Under the pieces are notes generated by a model that did not search any database, was not told where the DNA came from, and was given only the letters and a program-made list of their open reading frames with translations. From an uncultured Corynebacterium sp. (GTDB lineage Bacteria; Actinomycetota; Actinomycetes; Mycobacteriales; Mycobacteriaceae), in contig NZ_CABTZR010000024.1 in assembly GCF_902489365.1 (NCBI RefSeq), positions 1 to 32,286 of the forward strand: DNA of 32,286 nucleotides, read 5' to 3'. A program made the translations under genes and the position numbers. Below, piece by piece: positions 13,157-22,084 of the stretch (position 1 is its first letter; each line of letters starts with the position of its first letter).

Positions 13157-15241
13157 CTAGACGTGGAGCGGGTCCACACCAGCCTCAGTGAGCATCGGGA
13201 TGTTGTGTACCTCAGGTGGAACGCCGAAGGCATCCACGAGCACGACGGACCAGGGCGCCAGCGAATCAACGAGGTCATTGATGGCGGCGCGGGCGGCCTT
13301 GATGCGGCCTGCCGGGATCAGGTTGTGTTCCTGGTACCAGCCCGCGTGCTGGACCAAGGTGTCGAAGACGAAGAGGTGGCGCAGCTGCTCAAAGACCTGG
13401 CGTGCCAATGAACCTTCCTCAAGGCGCTCCTCTGCCTCAATCATGGCCTGGACCAACAAGGTATCCACGCGGGCCCAGCCGGCAGCGATGAGGTGATCCT
13501 GGCACTGGTCCATGATGGCGGCAGCCTGCACCTTATCGGCCTTGCGGGCCGGCTGGATGCGGCGCACGAGGGAGAAGAGGATGGACTGGGCACGGTCGTC
13601 GATCAGCTTGGCCTGGTAGGTGGCGTCGAAAAGCGAAGCTTCGGAGGGGTTCACGCGGTCCACCAGGCTTTGCAGACGGGTGGTGAACCCGTAGCGGCGA
13701 CGAACCACGTCGGTGGCAGTGGAGGCCGCGTATTTCACGGTGTCCCACGGGCTCATGTCATTCATCGCACGGCCATAGGCAGTGAGCAGGTTCTTGCCCA
13801 CCATCTGGATGAGCACGGTGTTATCGCCCTCGAAGGTGGCGAAGACATCGGAGTCGGCACGGTAGGTAGTCAGGCGGTTCTCCGACATGTAGCCGGCACC
13901 ACCGCAGGCCTCACGGCACTCTTGAATGGTGCGGGTAGCGTGCTGGGTTTGAGCAGCCTTAATAGCTGCAGCTAGGGACTCCATCTCACGGGAGGCGAAC
14001 TTCTGCTCCTCGGCTGGTTCCGTCACCGACCACGTTCCGGCCTCGTGCTGATCGTTTTGCTCCTGGTAGCGCTCCAGAATCTGGTTGTAGAGCAGGTGCA
14101 GCGCGTAGGTGCGGGCCAGCGGGATGAGCAGTCGGCGGCGGTGCTGGCGGTGCTCGATGAGGCGCTTCTCAGCGCCGGTCGCGCCCTCAAACTGGCGGCG
14201 GCGGTTGGCGTAGCGGATGGCGATGTCCAGGGAGGCCTCGGTGGCCGCGCCCGCCGCACCGGAGACGCCGATGCGACCGCGGATAAGCGTGCCCAGCATG
14301 GTGAAGAAGCGGGCGTTCTTCGACTCGATGGGGGAGGAGTACTTACCGTTCTCATCGACGTCAGCGAAGCGGTTGAGGAGGTTCTCGCGCGGCACGCGGA
14401 CGTTGTCGAAACGCAGGGTGCCATTGTCGACGCCCACCAAACCACCCTTGTGGCCATGATCGCCCAAGGTCACGCCCGGCAGCTCGTTGCCCTCTTCATC
14501 ACGGATCGGGACGATGATGGCGTGCACGCCGTGGGAGCGGCCATCGCTGTCAGGGGTGATGAGCTGGGCGAAGACGACGGCCGCACGGCCGTCCTTGGCG
14601 GCGTTGCCGATGTAGTTCTTCACCGCGGAATCGGAGGGGGTGTTGATGACGAACTCGTTGGTCTCCTGGTCGAAGGTGGCGGTGGTTTCCAGGGACTGCA
14701 CGTCGGAGCCGTGGCCGCGCTCGGTCATAGCGAAGCAGCCTGGCAGCTCCAGGCTGGCGGCTTTCTTGACCCACTCGAGGTGGCGTTCGGTGCCGAGCTG
14801 ATCCAGAGCGCCGCCCCACAGGCCCCACTGCACGCCGGACTTAATAGCCAGTGAACCATCAACCCAGGCTAGGCCCTCCAGGGTGAAGGTGGACAGGTTC
14901 GGCTTACCGGAACCGCCGTTGGCGCGGCGCAGGCCGTGGTTGAAACCGCCGAAGTCGCGAACCTTGGAGAGGTTGTCAAAGGTGTGCTGGCGCTGCTCCG
15001 CCATCGGCAGGTCCGGCTTCGGGAAGAGCGAAGGGTCGTTGAGGAAGGTGCGCAGCTCCTGGCGGAAGGCGGCGTGGGGGCCGTCGAGAAGCGCAGCCAG
15101 TTCGGTGGCCACGGAAGGCTTCGGGGTGGTGGGCAGGCGGTGCGGGCTGCGGGCCTCGGCCTTGGGGGCGTCGGTCGTGGCTTGATTGTTGAGTTCTGGT
15201 GAGACGGGTTTCGTGTCCGAGGAGGACTTGGTGAGTGCCAT
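13157..15241 (-). CDS. Acyl-CoA oxidase/dehydrogenase family flavoenzyme
   Basis: The 694-residue FAD enzyme introduces the trans-2 double bond into acyl-CoA. Its length and motifs are closer to acyl-CoA oxidases (ACOX) than to ~380-residue dehydrogenases: FAMTERGHGSDVQSLETTAT at about 170-189, VINTPSDSAVKNYIGNAAKD following, and the active-site region CGGAGYMSENRL...ATFEGDNTVL carrying the likely catalytic Glu. Whether it passes electrons to oxygen (giving hydrogen peroxide) or to ETF cannot be read from sequence. The first ~45 residues are low-complexity. ATG 15241 is chosen because AGAAAGGA precedes it and the frame upstream only shadows the thiolase gene. It follows the thiolase by 31 bp, one operon. 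Confidence 0.85.
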   Translation of the reverse strand: MALTKSSSDTKPVSPELNNQATTDAPKAEARSPHRLPTTPKPSVATELAALLDGPHAAFRQELRTFLNDPSLFPKPDLPMAEQRQHTFDNLSKVRDFGGFNHGLRRANGGSGKPNLSTFTLEGLAWVDGSLAIKSGVQWGLWGGALDQLGTERHLEWVKKAASLELPGCFAMTERGHGSDVQSLETTATFDQETNEFVINTPSDSAVKNYIGNAAKDGRAAVVFAQLITPDSDGRSHGVHAIIVPIRDEEGNELPGVTLGDHGHKGGLVGVDNGTLRFDNVRVPRENLLNRFADVDENGKYSSPIESKNARFFTMLGTLIRGRIGVSGAAGAATEASLDIAIRYANRRRQFEGATGAEKRLIEHRQHRRRLLIPLARTYALHLLYNQILERYQEQNDQHEAGTWSVTEPAEEQKFASREMESLAAAIKAAQTQHATRTIQECREACGGAGYMSENRLTTYRADSDVFATFEGDNTVLIQMVGKNLLTAYGRAMNDMSPWDTVKYAASTATDVVRRRYGFTTRLQSLVDRVNPSEASLFDATYQAKLIDDRAQSILFSLVRRIQPARKADKVQAAAIMDQCQDHLIAAGWARVDTLLVQAMIEAEERLEEGSLARQVFEQLRHLFVFDTLVQHAGWYQEHNLIPAGRIKAARAAINDLVDSLAPWSVVLVDAFGVPPEVHNIPMLTEAGVDPLHV

Positions 15242-15272
15242 GGTGGGGTTCCTTTCTGGGGAGGGAAGTTTC

Positions 15273-16574
15273 TTAACGCTCGACGAGGGCTGCAACACCC
15301 TGTCCACCGGCCGCACAGATGGAGACGAGGGCGCGCCCGCCACCGTTTTCTTCGAGAATCTTGGCGGTGGTGGCGAGGATGCGGCTGCCGGTGGCGGCGA
15401 AGGGGTGCCCAGCGGCAAGGGAGGAGCCCTTGACGTTGAGCTTGGCGCGGTCGATGGGGCCCAGCGCAGACTGCAGGCCGAGGCGCTCGCGGCAGTAGGT
15501 CTCGTCCTCCCATGCGGACAGGGTGGCGAGTACCTGGGAGGCGAAGGCCTCGTGGACTTCGTAAAAGTCGAAGTCCTGTAGCGACAGGTTGTTGCGCTCC
15601 AGCAGGCGCGGGACCGCGTATGTGGGGGCCATGAGAAGCCCGTCGGGGCCGTGGACAAAGTCGACCGCCGCGGTCTCCGAGTCCACGAGGAAGGCGCGGG
15701 GCTCGATATTGTGCTCGGCTGCCCATTCTTCGGAACTCAGCAGGGCGACGGAGGCGCCGTCGGTCAGCGGTGTGGAATTGCCTGCGGTCATGGTGGCCTG
15801 CGTGCCGTGCTGTTCGGCATCGCGCTTGCCGAAGACCGGCTTGAGCTTGGCCAGGGCCTCCATGGAGGAATCCGGGCGCAGGTTGGTATCGCGGTTGACG
15901 CCGAGGAATCCGGTGGTGAGGTCATCGAAGAAGCCCTCTTCCCAGGCCTTATGGAGGTTCTGGTGGGAGGCGAGCGCCAGCGCGTCCTGGGCTTCGCGGC
16001 TCACGTTCATCTCGCGGGCGGTGATAGCGGCGTGATCCCCCATGGACAACCCAGTGCGCGGCTCGCCGTTCTGCGGCTGCTCCGGGGCTAACTGCGAGGG
16101 GCGGATGGAGCCGATGAGCTGGGCGCGCTGAGCGGCGGTCTTGGCGCGGGTGAGGTTGAGCAGCGTGCGGCGCAGGGTGTCATTGACGGCCAGTGGGGCA
16201 TCCGAGGTGGTGTCCGTGCCTCCCGCGATGCCGGCGGAGATTCGGCCCTGGGCAATGGCATCACCGACGTGGATAGCTGCCGCCAGGGAGGTGCAGCAAG
16301 CCTGCTGCATGTCGAGTGCTGGAGTGGTCGAGTCGAGCGCGGAACCGAGGACCGACTCGCGGGTGAGGTTGAAATCGCGGGAGTGCTTGAGCACGGCACC
16401 GGCGGCGACGAGTCCGAGGCGTTCGTCGTGCAGCCCGTAGCGCGCCACGAGGCCGTCGAGCGCACTGGTGAGCATATCTTGGTTGGACGCGTGAGCGTAC
16501 TGCTTATTGGAGCGAGCAAAGGGAATGCGGTTGCCTCCGAGGATGGCTACGCGGTGCGGGGGGTTGGTCATCAA
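15273..16574 (-). CDS. Thiolase (acetyl-CoA C-acyltransferase, FadA2/FadI-like)
   Basis: The 433-residue protein is a thiolase that cleaves 3-ketoacyl-CoA to acetyl-CoA and a shortened acyl-CoA. The nucleophile is Cys93 in QQACCTSLAA; the general-base His is in YEVHEAFASQ, a second His is in GHPFAATGSR, and the proton-donor Cys is in SICAAGGQGV at the C-terminus. AAGGAG lies 7 nt upstream of ATG 16574 (a second ATG is the next codon). It is the first gene of a minus-strand pair with the acyl-CoA oxidase-like gene and is divergent from a FabG4-like gene, as Rv0243 (fadA2) is next to Rv0242c (fabG4) in M. tuberculosis. No FadB-type multifunctional partner is in the window; the plus-strand reductase and dehydratase may fill those steps. 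Confidence 0.9.
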   Translation of the reverse strand: MMTNPPHRVAILGGNRIPFARSNKQYAHASNQDMLTSALDGLVARYGLHDERLGLVAAGAVLKHSRDFNLTRESVLGSALDSTTPALDMQQACCTSLAAAIHVGDAIAQGRISAGIAGGTDTTSDAPLAVNDTLRRTLLNLTRAKTAAQRAQLIGSIRPSQLAPEQPQNGEPRTGLSMGDHAAITAREMNVSREAQDALALASHQNLHKAWEEGFFDDLTTGFLGVNRDTNLRPDSSMEALAKLKPVFGKRDAEQHGTQATMTAGNSTPLTDGASVALLSSEEWAAEHNIEPRAFLVDSETAAVDFVHGPDGLLMAPTYAVPRLLERNNLSLQDFDFYEVHEAFASQVLATLSAWEDETYCRERLGLQSALGPIDRAKLNVKGSSLAAGHPFAATGSRILATTAKILEENGGGRALVSICAAGGQGVAALVER

Positions 16575-16755
16575 AAACTCCTTCGCGAGTGGTCTGGTGC
16601 GAATCGCCCCAGTGGGAGGGGGAGAAATCCCACCGCGCGTTTCGCATCACAACTAAGGTGATATTGTTAGTTCTATCACTCAATTAACGGGCCTTGCAAC
16701 TAGCAAAATAATGCTCGCAAGGTTGCGAAGATCCCAGAAAGGAATGCGTCACCTT
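16575..16755. promoter_or_regulatory. Divergent control region with two overlapping inverted repeats
   Basis: GTGATA (16658-16663) and TATCAC (16674-16679) form an inverted repeat with a 10-bp spacer. AACTAA (16651-16656) and TTAGTT (16667-16672) form a second with the same spacing, shifted by 7 bp. This arrangement is what a dimeric TetR- or GntR-type fatty-acid regulator would recognise, and it lies between the thiolase and FabG4-like genes, so one protein could control both arms. The -10 elements are not clear-cut. AGAAAGGA (16736-16743) is the ribosome binding site of the plus-strand gene. Confidence 0.5.
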
Positions 16756-18096
16756 ATGCCGCACGTCACCATTGCCGAGAAGCTCATCAACTCTCCGCTT
16801 GCTGCCAAAGCGGGTGTGCCCCAGGGCCACCCCCTGCGCCGTCATAAAGTAGGCGAACCGGCGCTCGATGGTCCTATCGTCATTGGCGGTCAGGGACGCA
16901 TCGCCGACTTTCTTCGCTCCCAGCTAGCCGTGGATTACCAGATCATCAACGCCTCTGCGGAGGCGACGCGCGCCGCCCTCGTCTTTGATGCCACTGGCCT
17001 AGAGACTCCGGAGCAGTTGCGCGAGCTGTATGACTTCTTCAACCCACAGATGCGCAACCTCCTGCCGTGCGCGCGCCTCGTGGTTGTCGGCACCACCCCG
17101 GAGGCTGCAGATACCATCGACGCCCGCATTACCGCGCGCGCACTCGAAGGCTTTACGCGCTCCTTGGCCAAGGAGATGCGCAAGGGTGGCACCGTGAACC
17201 TGGTGTGGGTAGATCCTGCGGCCACCGCGGAGGTGGAGTCCACCCTCCGCTTCTTCCTATCCGGGAAGTCGGCCTTCGTGGATGGCCAGGTGGTCCGCGT
17301 GGGCGCGCAGAGTGAGGGGTCCCCCGCACGCGGCGGTGAGTCAGCGAAGTGGGAGAAGCCGCTCGACGGGCGCCTCGCGGTGGTCACCGGTGCTGCTCGC
17401 GGCATCGGCGCTACCATCGCCGAGGTGCTGGCCCGCGACGGTGCTAGCGTCATCTGCATCGACGTCCCGCAGGCCAGCGAACACCTGGCGAAGACCGCGA
17501 ACAAGGTCAAAGGCACCGCGCTGCCGCTCGACGTCACTGATCCTCACGCCGCGGACAAGATTGCCCAGCACGCGCAGGAACGCCACGGACGGGCCCTCGA
17601 CGTCATCGTCCACAACGCTGGAATCACCCGCGACAAGCTGCTGGCCAACATGAACGAGGGGCAGTGGGACGCTGTCCTTGCTGTTAACCTGCTGGCACCG
17701 GTACGCATTACCGAGAATCTCCTCGAATCCGGTGCCCTCGCACCGGGCGCGGCCGTAATTGGTGTGTCGTCCATGGCCGGTATTTCCGGCAACCGCGGCC
17801 AGACCAACTACGCCACGACGAAGGCAGGCATCATCGGGCTCGTTGACTCCTTGCGCTCCGTCTTGGCAGAGAACGGCTCCACTATCAACGCTGTTGCTCC
17901 CGGATTCATCGAAACCGCCATGACTGCGGCGATGCCGACCGGCCCGCGCGAAATCGGCCGCCGTCTGAACTCACTGCAGCAAGGTGGTTTGCCTGTCGAC
18001 GTCGCGGAGACCGTCGCCTTCTTTGCTGCTTCGGCGTCCGCCGCGGTGAGCGGCAACACCGTCCGCGTGTGCGGCCAGAACCTCATGGGAGCATAA
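16756..18096 (+). CDS. fabG: High-molecular-weight 3-oxoacyl-(ACP/CoA) reductase, FabG4-like
   Basis: The 446-residue protein matches the two-domain FabG4 type of mycobacteria: an N-terminal flavodoxin-like degenerate SDR domain (about 1-195; LVFDATGLETPEQLRELYDF, ARALEGFTRSLAKEM) and a C-terminal catalytic SDR domain. The cofactor motif is GAARGIGA at about 212-219, followed by NAGITRDKLLANM, and the catalytic Ser338/339, Tyr352 and Lys356 appear in VSSMAG and NYATTKAG. It reduces 3-ketoacyl thioesters (or runs in reverse in degradation), with NADH preferred in the known relative. ATG 16756 is chosen because AGAAAGGA lies about 12 nt upstream and the downstream sequence aligns with FabG4; ATG 16744 abuts the site. 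The next gene starts right after the stop, one operon. Confidence 0.92.
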   Translation: MPHVTIAEKLINSPLAAKAGVPQGHPLRRHKVGEPALDGPIVIGGQGRIADFLRSQLAVDYQIINASAEATRAALVFDATGLETPEQLRELYDFFNPQMRNLLPCARLVVVGTTPEAADTIDARITARALEGFTRSLAKEMRKGGTVNLVWVDPAATAEVESTLRFFLSGKSAFVDGQVVRVGAQSEGSPARGGESAKWEKPLDGRLAVVTGAARGIGATIAEVLARDGASVICIDVPQASEHLAKTANKVKGTALPLDVTDPHAADKIAQHAQERHGRALDVIVHNAGITRDKLLANMNEGQWDAVLAVNLLAPVRITENLLESGALAPGAAVIGVSSMAGISGNRGQTNYATTKAGIIGLVDSLRSVLAENGSTINAVAPGFIETAMTAAMPTGPREIGRRLNSLQQGGLPVDVAETVAFFAASASAAVSGNTVRVCGQNLMGA

Positions 18097-19026
18097 ATGA
18101 ACGTCATCACTGTCAACGAGATTCCTGATCTGCCCGCCCTTTACCGCAGCCTCATGCTGGGTGCGGTCCCCATCCCTGGGCTGGGGGCAGGTAAGCGCAA
18201 GGTCGACGACCCACAGACCGCCTACCGTGTTGAGGGGGTGGGCGTCGACACCGAGCACCTGGCCCGCTACTGCCAGGCCACGGGCCTGCGCCTGAGCAAC
18301 GAGCTGCCTGCTACCTATCTCTATGCGCTGGCCTTCCCGCTTGCCATCAAGGTGATGGCCGCCCAGGACTTTCCTTTCCCAGCCGTGGGCGTGGTGCATC
18401 TGTCCAACCGCATCGAGCAGAAACGCCCGCTGCGCGTCGACGAGCGTTGTGACATCGCCGTGCACGCGGAAAACCTGCGCCCGCACCGCAAAGGGTTGGT
18501 CATCGATATGGTGACCACTTACAGCGTTGACGGCGAGGAGATCTGGCGCCAGACATCAGTCTTCCTTGGCCAAGGGGCGAAGTTTACGAAGGACACTCCG
18601 CGTCAAGTGAGAACACGTCCGGAGGCCGAGCGCTTCCTCGACTTCCCCGGCGATGAGGTGGGAACGCCTACGGCAACGCTGCGCTTTAGCCCCGAAAGCA
18701 CCCGTGTCTATGCCGCGGCATCGGGCGATAAGAACCCCATTCACGTGTCCACGGTGGGTGCCAAGCTCTTCGGTTTCCCTGCACCCATCGCGCACGGCAT
18801 GTACACGCACGCTCGCATGCTGTCGGTGCTCGACGGAACCCTTCCACGTGCTGTTCGCATCAGCGCGGATTTCTACAAGCCGGTCATCCTTCCGGCGACG
18901 ACGGGCGTATTTGTGGCTCCGAGTGTCGCCACAAACACTGAGATCGGTGCGCGCACCGTCACGTTGCGCAAAGCCAAGGATCCGAGCACCCTCCACGTGG
19001 CGTGTCGGGTCGAGCCTCTGAATTAG
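18097..19026 (+). CDS. 3-hydroxyacyl-thioester dehydratase, HtdX-like (MaoC hot-dog)
   Basis: The 309-residue double hot-dog protein belongs to the MaoC/R-hydratase group. The hydratase-2 motif ASGDKNPIH gives catalytic Asp211 and His216, followed by the expected FGFPAPIAHGMYT stretch. The N-terminal half is the second, non-catalytic hot-dog that covers the acyl chain. Its start codon follows the reductase stop directly (TAAATG), so they are coupled. In M. tuberculosis the same pair is Rv0242c (fabG4) and Rv0241c (htdX). It interconverts 3-hydroxyacyl- and trans-2-enoyl-thioesters; direction (degradation or elongation) is not decided by sequence, but the divergent oxidase and thiolase suggest degradation. 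Confidence 0.9.
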   Translation: MNVITVNEIPDLPALYRSLMLGAVPIPGLGAGKRKVDDPQTAYRVEGVGVDTEHLARYCQATGLRLSNELPATYLYALAFPLAIKVMAAQDFPFPAVGVVHLSNRIEQKRPLRVDERCDIAVHAENLRPHRKGLVIDMVTTYSVDGEEIWRQTSVFLGQGAKFTKDTPRQVRTRPEAERFLDFPGDEVGTPTATLRFSPESTRVYAAASGDKNPIHVSTVGAKLFGFPAPIAHGMYTHARMLSVLDGTLPRAVRISADFYKPVILPATTGVFVAPSVATNTEIGARTVTLRKAKDPSTLHVACRVEPLN

Positions 19027-19032
19027 TTGCGG

Positions 19033-19057
19033 CTCCGCCCTAGTGATGGGGGCGGAG
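19033..19057. terminator. Hairpin between convergent htdX-like and thioesterase genes
   Basis: CTCCGCCC (19033-19040) pairs with GGGCGGAG (19050-19057) over a 9-nt loop. It lies 7 bp after the plus-strand stop and 13 bp after the minus-strand stop, so it probably serves both, though no T-run is seen. Confidence 0.5.
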
Positions 19058-19069
19058 GGCTGGCCTAGG

Positions 19070-20104
19070 TTAATCCACGTGCTGGTGCTGTGGCGCCACC
19101 ACCAGAGGCTTCGGGGAGTACTTGCCGCGCAGGCCGCGGAGAATACCGGCGTGCTCCCACAGGCGCTTGTCTTCTTCGGTGCGGGGGACAAACTGGCGGG
19201 CGGCGAGCGGCTGCCAGTCAGCGTCCATGCCCATGTAGGCCACAGTGGCGTGGATGGCGGTTTCTAGTTTCTCGCGGCCACCGCGCGGGTTACCCGAACG
19301 CACGTGGACTGACATCTGCATCGAGCGGGTATCCGTGCGCATCATACGGGCATCGACCTCGATGAGGTCTCCGATATGGATCGGCCGGTAGAAGCGAATG
19401 CCGCCGGCATAGACCGCCACTGTGTGCTCTCCTGACCACTCCATGGTGCAGGCAGCGCCGGCCTCATCAATCCATTCCATGGCCGTACCGCCGTGGACAT
19501 TGCCGCCCCAGTTGACGTCGGTGGGCTTGGCCAAGAAGCGGTTGACCATCCGGGGAGCGTCGGAAGGCCCGTCATAGGTCTGCTTTTCCATCTCCGCTTC
19601 GATGGCTTGGCGCAGCTCGATGCGGGATTCTGCGGCTTCCCACACCCGCTGGTGCTCCACGGTGTCCGGAACCAGCGGCGGCACGGCGACCGACTTCCCG
19701 GTTTCCGTGTCCTTGGCTACGAAGATGACGAGGCAGTCGCACGCGCGGGTAAAAATTCCTTCACGCGGGTCGGCGGAGAGCACCTCGTTGACGATGTGCA
19801 TGGAAGAACGCCCCGTCATCGCAATACGCGAGCGTACCTCCACGAGGTGACCCGAAGGGATGGGGCGTGTGAAATGAATGTGGCCCACGTAGGCCGTCAC
19901 GCAGTACGTACCCGACCATTGGACCGCACAGGCATAGGCAGCCTTATCAATCCACTCCAGGACGCGCCCGCCGCCGATGCCTTGGGCGCCGGCGATGGTG
20001 AGATCCGTGGGCGCGGCCATAAACCGCAGTGTGATGGAAGGAGACTTCTCGTGGGGAACAGGCTTCTTTTCTTCCGACGAGCTTGATGGCATGGTTGGTG
20101 ACAT
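19070..20104 (-). CDS. Tandem hot-dog acyl-CoA thioesterase (ACOT/BACH type)
   Basis: The 344-residue protein has two ACOT-type hot-dog domains, about residues 20-150 and 190-310, each opening with a matching block: FMAAPTDLTIAGAQGIGGG...LEWIDKAAYAC and FLAKPTDVNWGGNVHGGTAMEWIDEAGAAC. The second retains the NVHGG motif and the first has QGIGGG, suggesting the usual one-active-site-per-pair arrangement. The enzyme hydrolyses acyl-CoA to free fatty acid and CoA. ATG 20104 is chosen because upstream sequence only shadows the divergent gene; no good ribosome binding site precedes it and GATACT lies close by as a possible -10, so a leaderless message is likely. Its setting beside the oxidase, thiolase, reductase and dehydratase genes suggests acyl-CoA pool control. 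Confidence 0.87.
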   Translation of the reverse strand: MSPTMPSSSSEEKKPVPHEKSPSITLRFMAAPTDLTIAGAQGIGGGRVLEWIDKAAYACAVQWSGTYCVTAYVGHIHFTRPIPSGHLVEVRSRIAMTGRSSMHIVNEVLSADPREGIFTRACDCLVIFVAKDTETGKSVAVPPLVPDTVEHQRVWEAAESRIELRQAIEAEMEKQTYDGPSDAPRMVNRFLAKPTDVNWGGNVHGGTAMEWIDEAGAACTMEWSGEHTVAVYAGGIRFYRPIHIGDLIEVDARMMRTDTRSMQMSVHVRSGNPRGGREKLETAIHATVAYMGMDADWQPLAARQFVPRTEEDKRLWEHAGILRGLRGKYSPKPLVVAPQHQHVD

Positions 20105-20137
20105 GGATAACAAAGTATCAGGGAGCGTGGTTACCGT

Positions 20138-20542
20138 ATGAAGAAGGCCGTTGACGCCGCCACGACCCGCGCCGCCGTTGAGGCAGTGGCGGAGTGGATC
20201 CGTGACCCTGAAGGCGTGGAAAAACCAGGTCGCCCCGCGCTTGCGGCTGCTACACGCACCACCGCCCGCCTGCTGGAGGCGGACGCGCCGGGGCACTCCG
20301 TGGAGCTGCGGGTCCCCCCATTCGTGGCAGTGCAGTGCATCGACGGGCCTCGCCATACCCGGGGCACCCCTCCGAACGTGGTGGAGGTGGATCCCCTGAC
20401 GTGGCTGCAGCTGGCTACCGGTGTCGTGGGGTGGGAGCAGGCGCTTGGCGACGGCCGCGTGGACGCCTCCGGCTCCCGTGCCCCCGAGATTGCTGCCTGT
20501 TTGCCCGTGATTCCGTTAGTTTTCACTGGCCGGAACGGCTAG
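20138..20542 (+). CDS. Sterol carrier protein (SCP2)-like small protein
   Basis: The 134-residue protein matches the small actinobacterial SCP2-like family found immediately before purF (Rv0807 in M. tuberculosis). The recognisable conserved core is VELRVPPFVAVQCIDGPRHT followed by RGTPPNVVEVDPLTWL and a C-terminal GVVGWEQALGDGRVDASG. SCP2 folds bind lipids or other hydrophobic ligands; the role here is unknown. It begins 33 bp from the divergent thioesterase start and ends 10 bp before purF, so it is probably cotranscribed with purF and purM. The constant pairing with purF is a family-level association rather than proof of a purine role. Confidence 0.8.
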   Translation: MKKAVDAATTRAAVEAVAEWIRDPEGVEKPGRPALAAATRTTARLLEADAPGHSVELRVPPFVAVQCIDGPRHTRGTPPNVVEVDPLTWLQLATGVVGWEQALGDGRVDASGSRAPEIAACLPVIPLVFTGRNG

Positions 20543-20552
20543 GATTAGCGCC

Positions 20553-22070
20553 GTGGTAGCTGAACACGTCCAGAGCATGACTAAGCCCCTGTCGACGGAT
20601 CCCAGCCTGGATCCGGAGCCCCGCGAAGAATGCGGAGTTTTCGGTGTTTGGGCACCAGGCGAAGAGGTTTCCAAGCTAACCTACTTCGGCCTCTTTGCCC
20701 TCCAACACCGCGGCCAGGAGGCCGCGGGCATCGCGGTGGGGGATGATGACCGCATCGTGGTCTTCAAAGACATGGGCTTGGTGTCCAATGTCTTTGATGA
20801 ATCCATCCTGACCTCTCTGCACGGAAACGTGGCTGTTGGCCACACGCGGTACTCCACCGCGGGCGGCAAGGAATGGTCGAATGTGCAGCCGATGTTTGGG
20901 ACGTCGCCCAGCGGCGTTGACATTGCACTCGGCCACAATGGCAACTTGGTGAATTACGTGGAGCTGCGCGCCGAGGCCGTGGAACGCGGGCTCATCAAGT
21001 CGCACGAAGAATCCGTCTCTGACTCCATGTGCCTGTCCATCTTGTTGGCGGATGGCGTCAGCGAGGATAATTCAGTCTTCGACTCGGCACTGCAGCTGTT
21101 GCCTAGGGTCAAGGGGGCATACTGCCTGACCTTTACCGACGGGCATACGCTGTATGCCGCTCGCGATCCGCACGGCGTGCGCCCGCTTGCCCTCGGCCGC
21201 CTCACCACCGGCTGGGTGGTGGCGAGCGAAACCTGCGCCCTCGATATCGTGGGCGCGCAGTTCATCCGGGAGATTGAACCCGGCGAGCTCGTCGCTATTG
21301 ATGAGACCGGTATTCGCTCCGAGCGCTTCGCAGAGACCAAGCGCCACGGCTGCGTCTTCGAATACGTCTACCTGGCGCGGCCGGATACCAACATCAAGGG
21401 CCGCTCCGTCAATGCCACGCGTGTGGAAATTGGGCGCCGCCTAGCACGCCAGTACCCAGCACCCGATGCGGACATGGTGATCCCCGTTCCCGAGTCCGGC
21501 AACCCGGCCGCCGTGGGCTACGCCCGCGAATCCGGGCTGACCTTTGCACATGGCTTGGTCAAGAATTCTTACGTGGGCCGCACCTTTATCCAGCCCACGC
21601 AGTCCCAACGCCAGATGGGCATTCGCCTCAAGCTCAACCCGTTGCGGGAGGTCATTGACGGCAAGTCCATCGTGGTGGTGGATGATTCGATCGTTCGCGG
21701 CAACACGCAGCGCGCCCTTATCCGGATGCTGCGGGAAGCCGGCGCTGCCGAGGTTCACGTGCGCATCGCCTCCCCGCCGGTAAAGTGGCCGTGCTTCTAC
21801 GGCATCGACTTCGCCTCCCCGGGTGAACTGATTGCTAATGCCAACCCCTCCGATGACCCGGAGGAGGTGGCGCAGACCATCTGCACGGCGATCGGTGCGG
21901 ATTCGCTGGGCTTCGTCTCCACCGATGAGATGGTGGCGGCCACCGAGCAGCCCCGCAGCGAATTGTGCTGCGCCTGCTTCGACGGCGAGTACCCGCTTGG
22001 ACTACCCGCCGGAAATCCCAATGCTGAGGCCGTGCGTACCCTGCAGGGCTCGACGACAACTAACGAATAA
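20553..22070 (+). CDS. purF: Amidophosphoribosyltransferase PurF
   Basis: The 505-residue enzyme makes phosphoribosylamine from PRPP and glutamine, the committed step of purine synthesis. A short propeptide precedes Cys27 (REECGVFGVW), which becomes the N-terminal nucleophile after self-processing. The PRPP loop IVVVDDSIVRGNT is intact. Cysteines in GCVFEYV, WPCFYG and LCCACF match the 4Fe-4S cluster of Bacillus-type PurF. The start is a GTG with AGGA 8 nt upstream; a downstream ATG at 20577 would also keep the catalytic Cys but lacks such a site. It forms an operon with purM. Confidence 0.96.
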   Translation: MVAEHVQSMTKPLSTDPSLDPEPREECGVFGVWAPGEEVSKLTYFGLFALQHRGQEAAGIAVGDDDRIVVFKDMGLVSNVFDESILTSLHGNVAVGHTRYSTAGGKEWSNVQPMFGTSPSGVDIALGHNGNLVNYVELRAEAVERGLIKSHEESVSDSMCLSILLADGVSEDNSVFDSALQLLPRVKGAYCLTFTDGHTLYAARDPHGVRPLALGRLTTGWVVASETCALDIVGAQFIREIEPGELVAIDETGIRSERFAETKRHGCVFEYVYLARPDTNIKGRSVNATRVEIGRRLARQYPAPDADMVIPVPESGNPAAVGYARESGLTFAHGLVKNSYVGRTFIQPTQSQRQMGIRLKLNPLREVIDGKSIVVVDDSIVRGNTQRALIRMLREAGAAEVHVRIASPPVKWPCFYGIDFASPGELIANANPSDDPEEVAQTICTAIGADSLGFVSTDEMVAATEQPRSELCCACFDGEYPLGLPAGNPNAEAVRTLQGSTTTNE

Positions 22071-22084
22071 GGACTAAGTCACTC

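Noticed and set aside
15242..15658. N-terminal extension of the acyl-CoA oxidase-like frame
   Set aside because: It overlaps the thiolase C-terminus on the same strand in another frame; a good ribosome binding site marks the 15241 start.
20105..20356. N-terminal extension of the thioesterase frame
   Set aside because: It is antisense to the conserved SCP-like gene and adds no thioesterase sequence.
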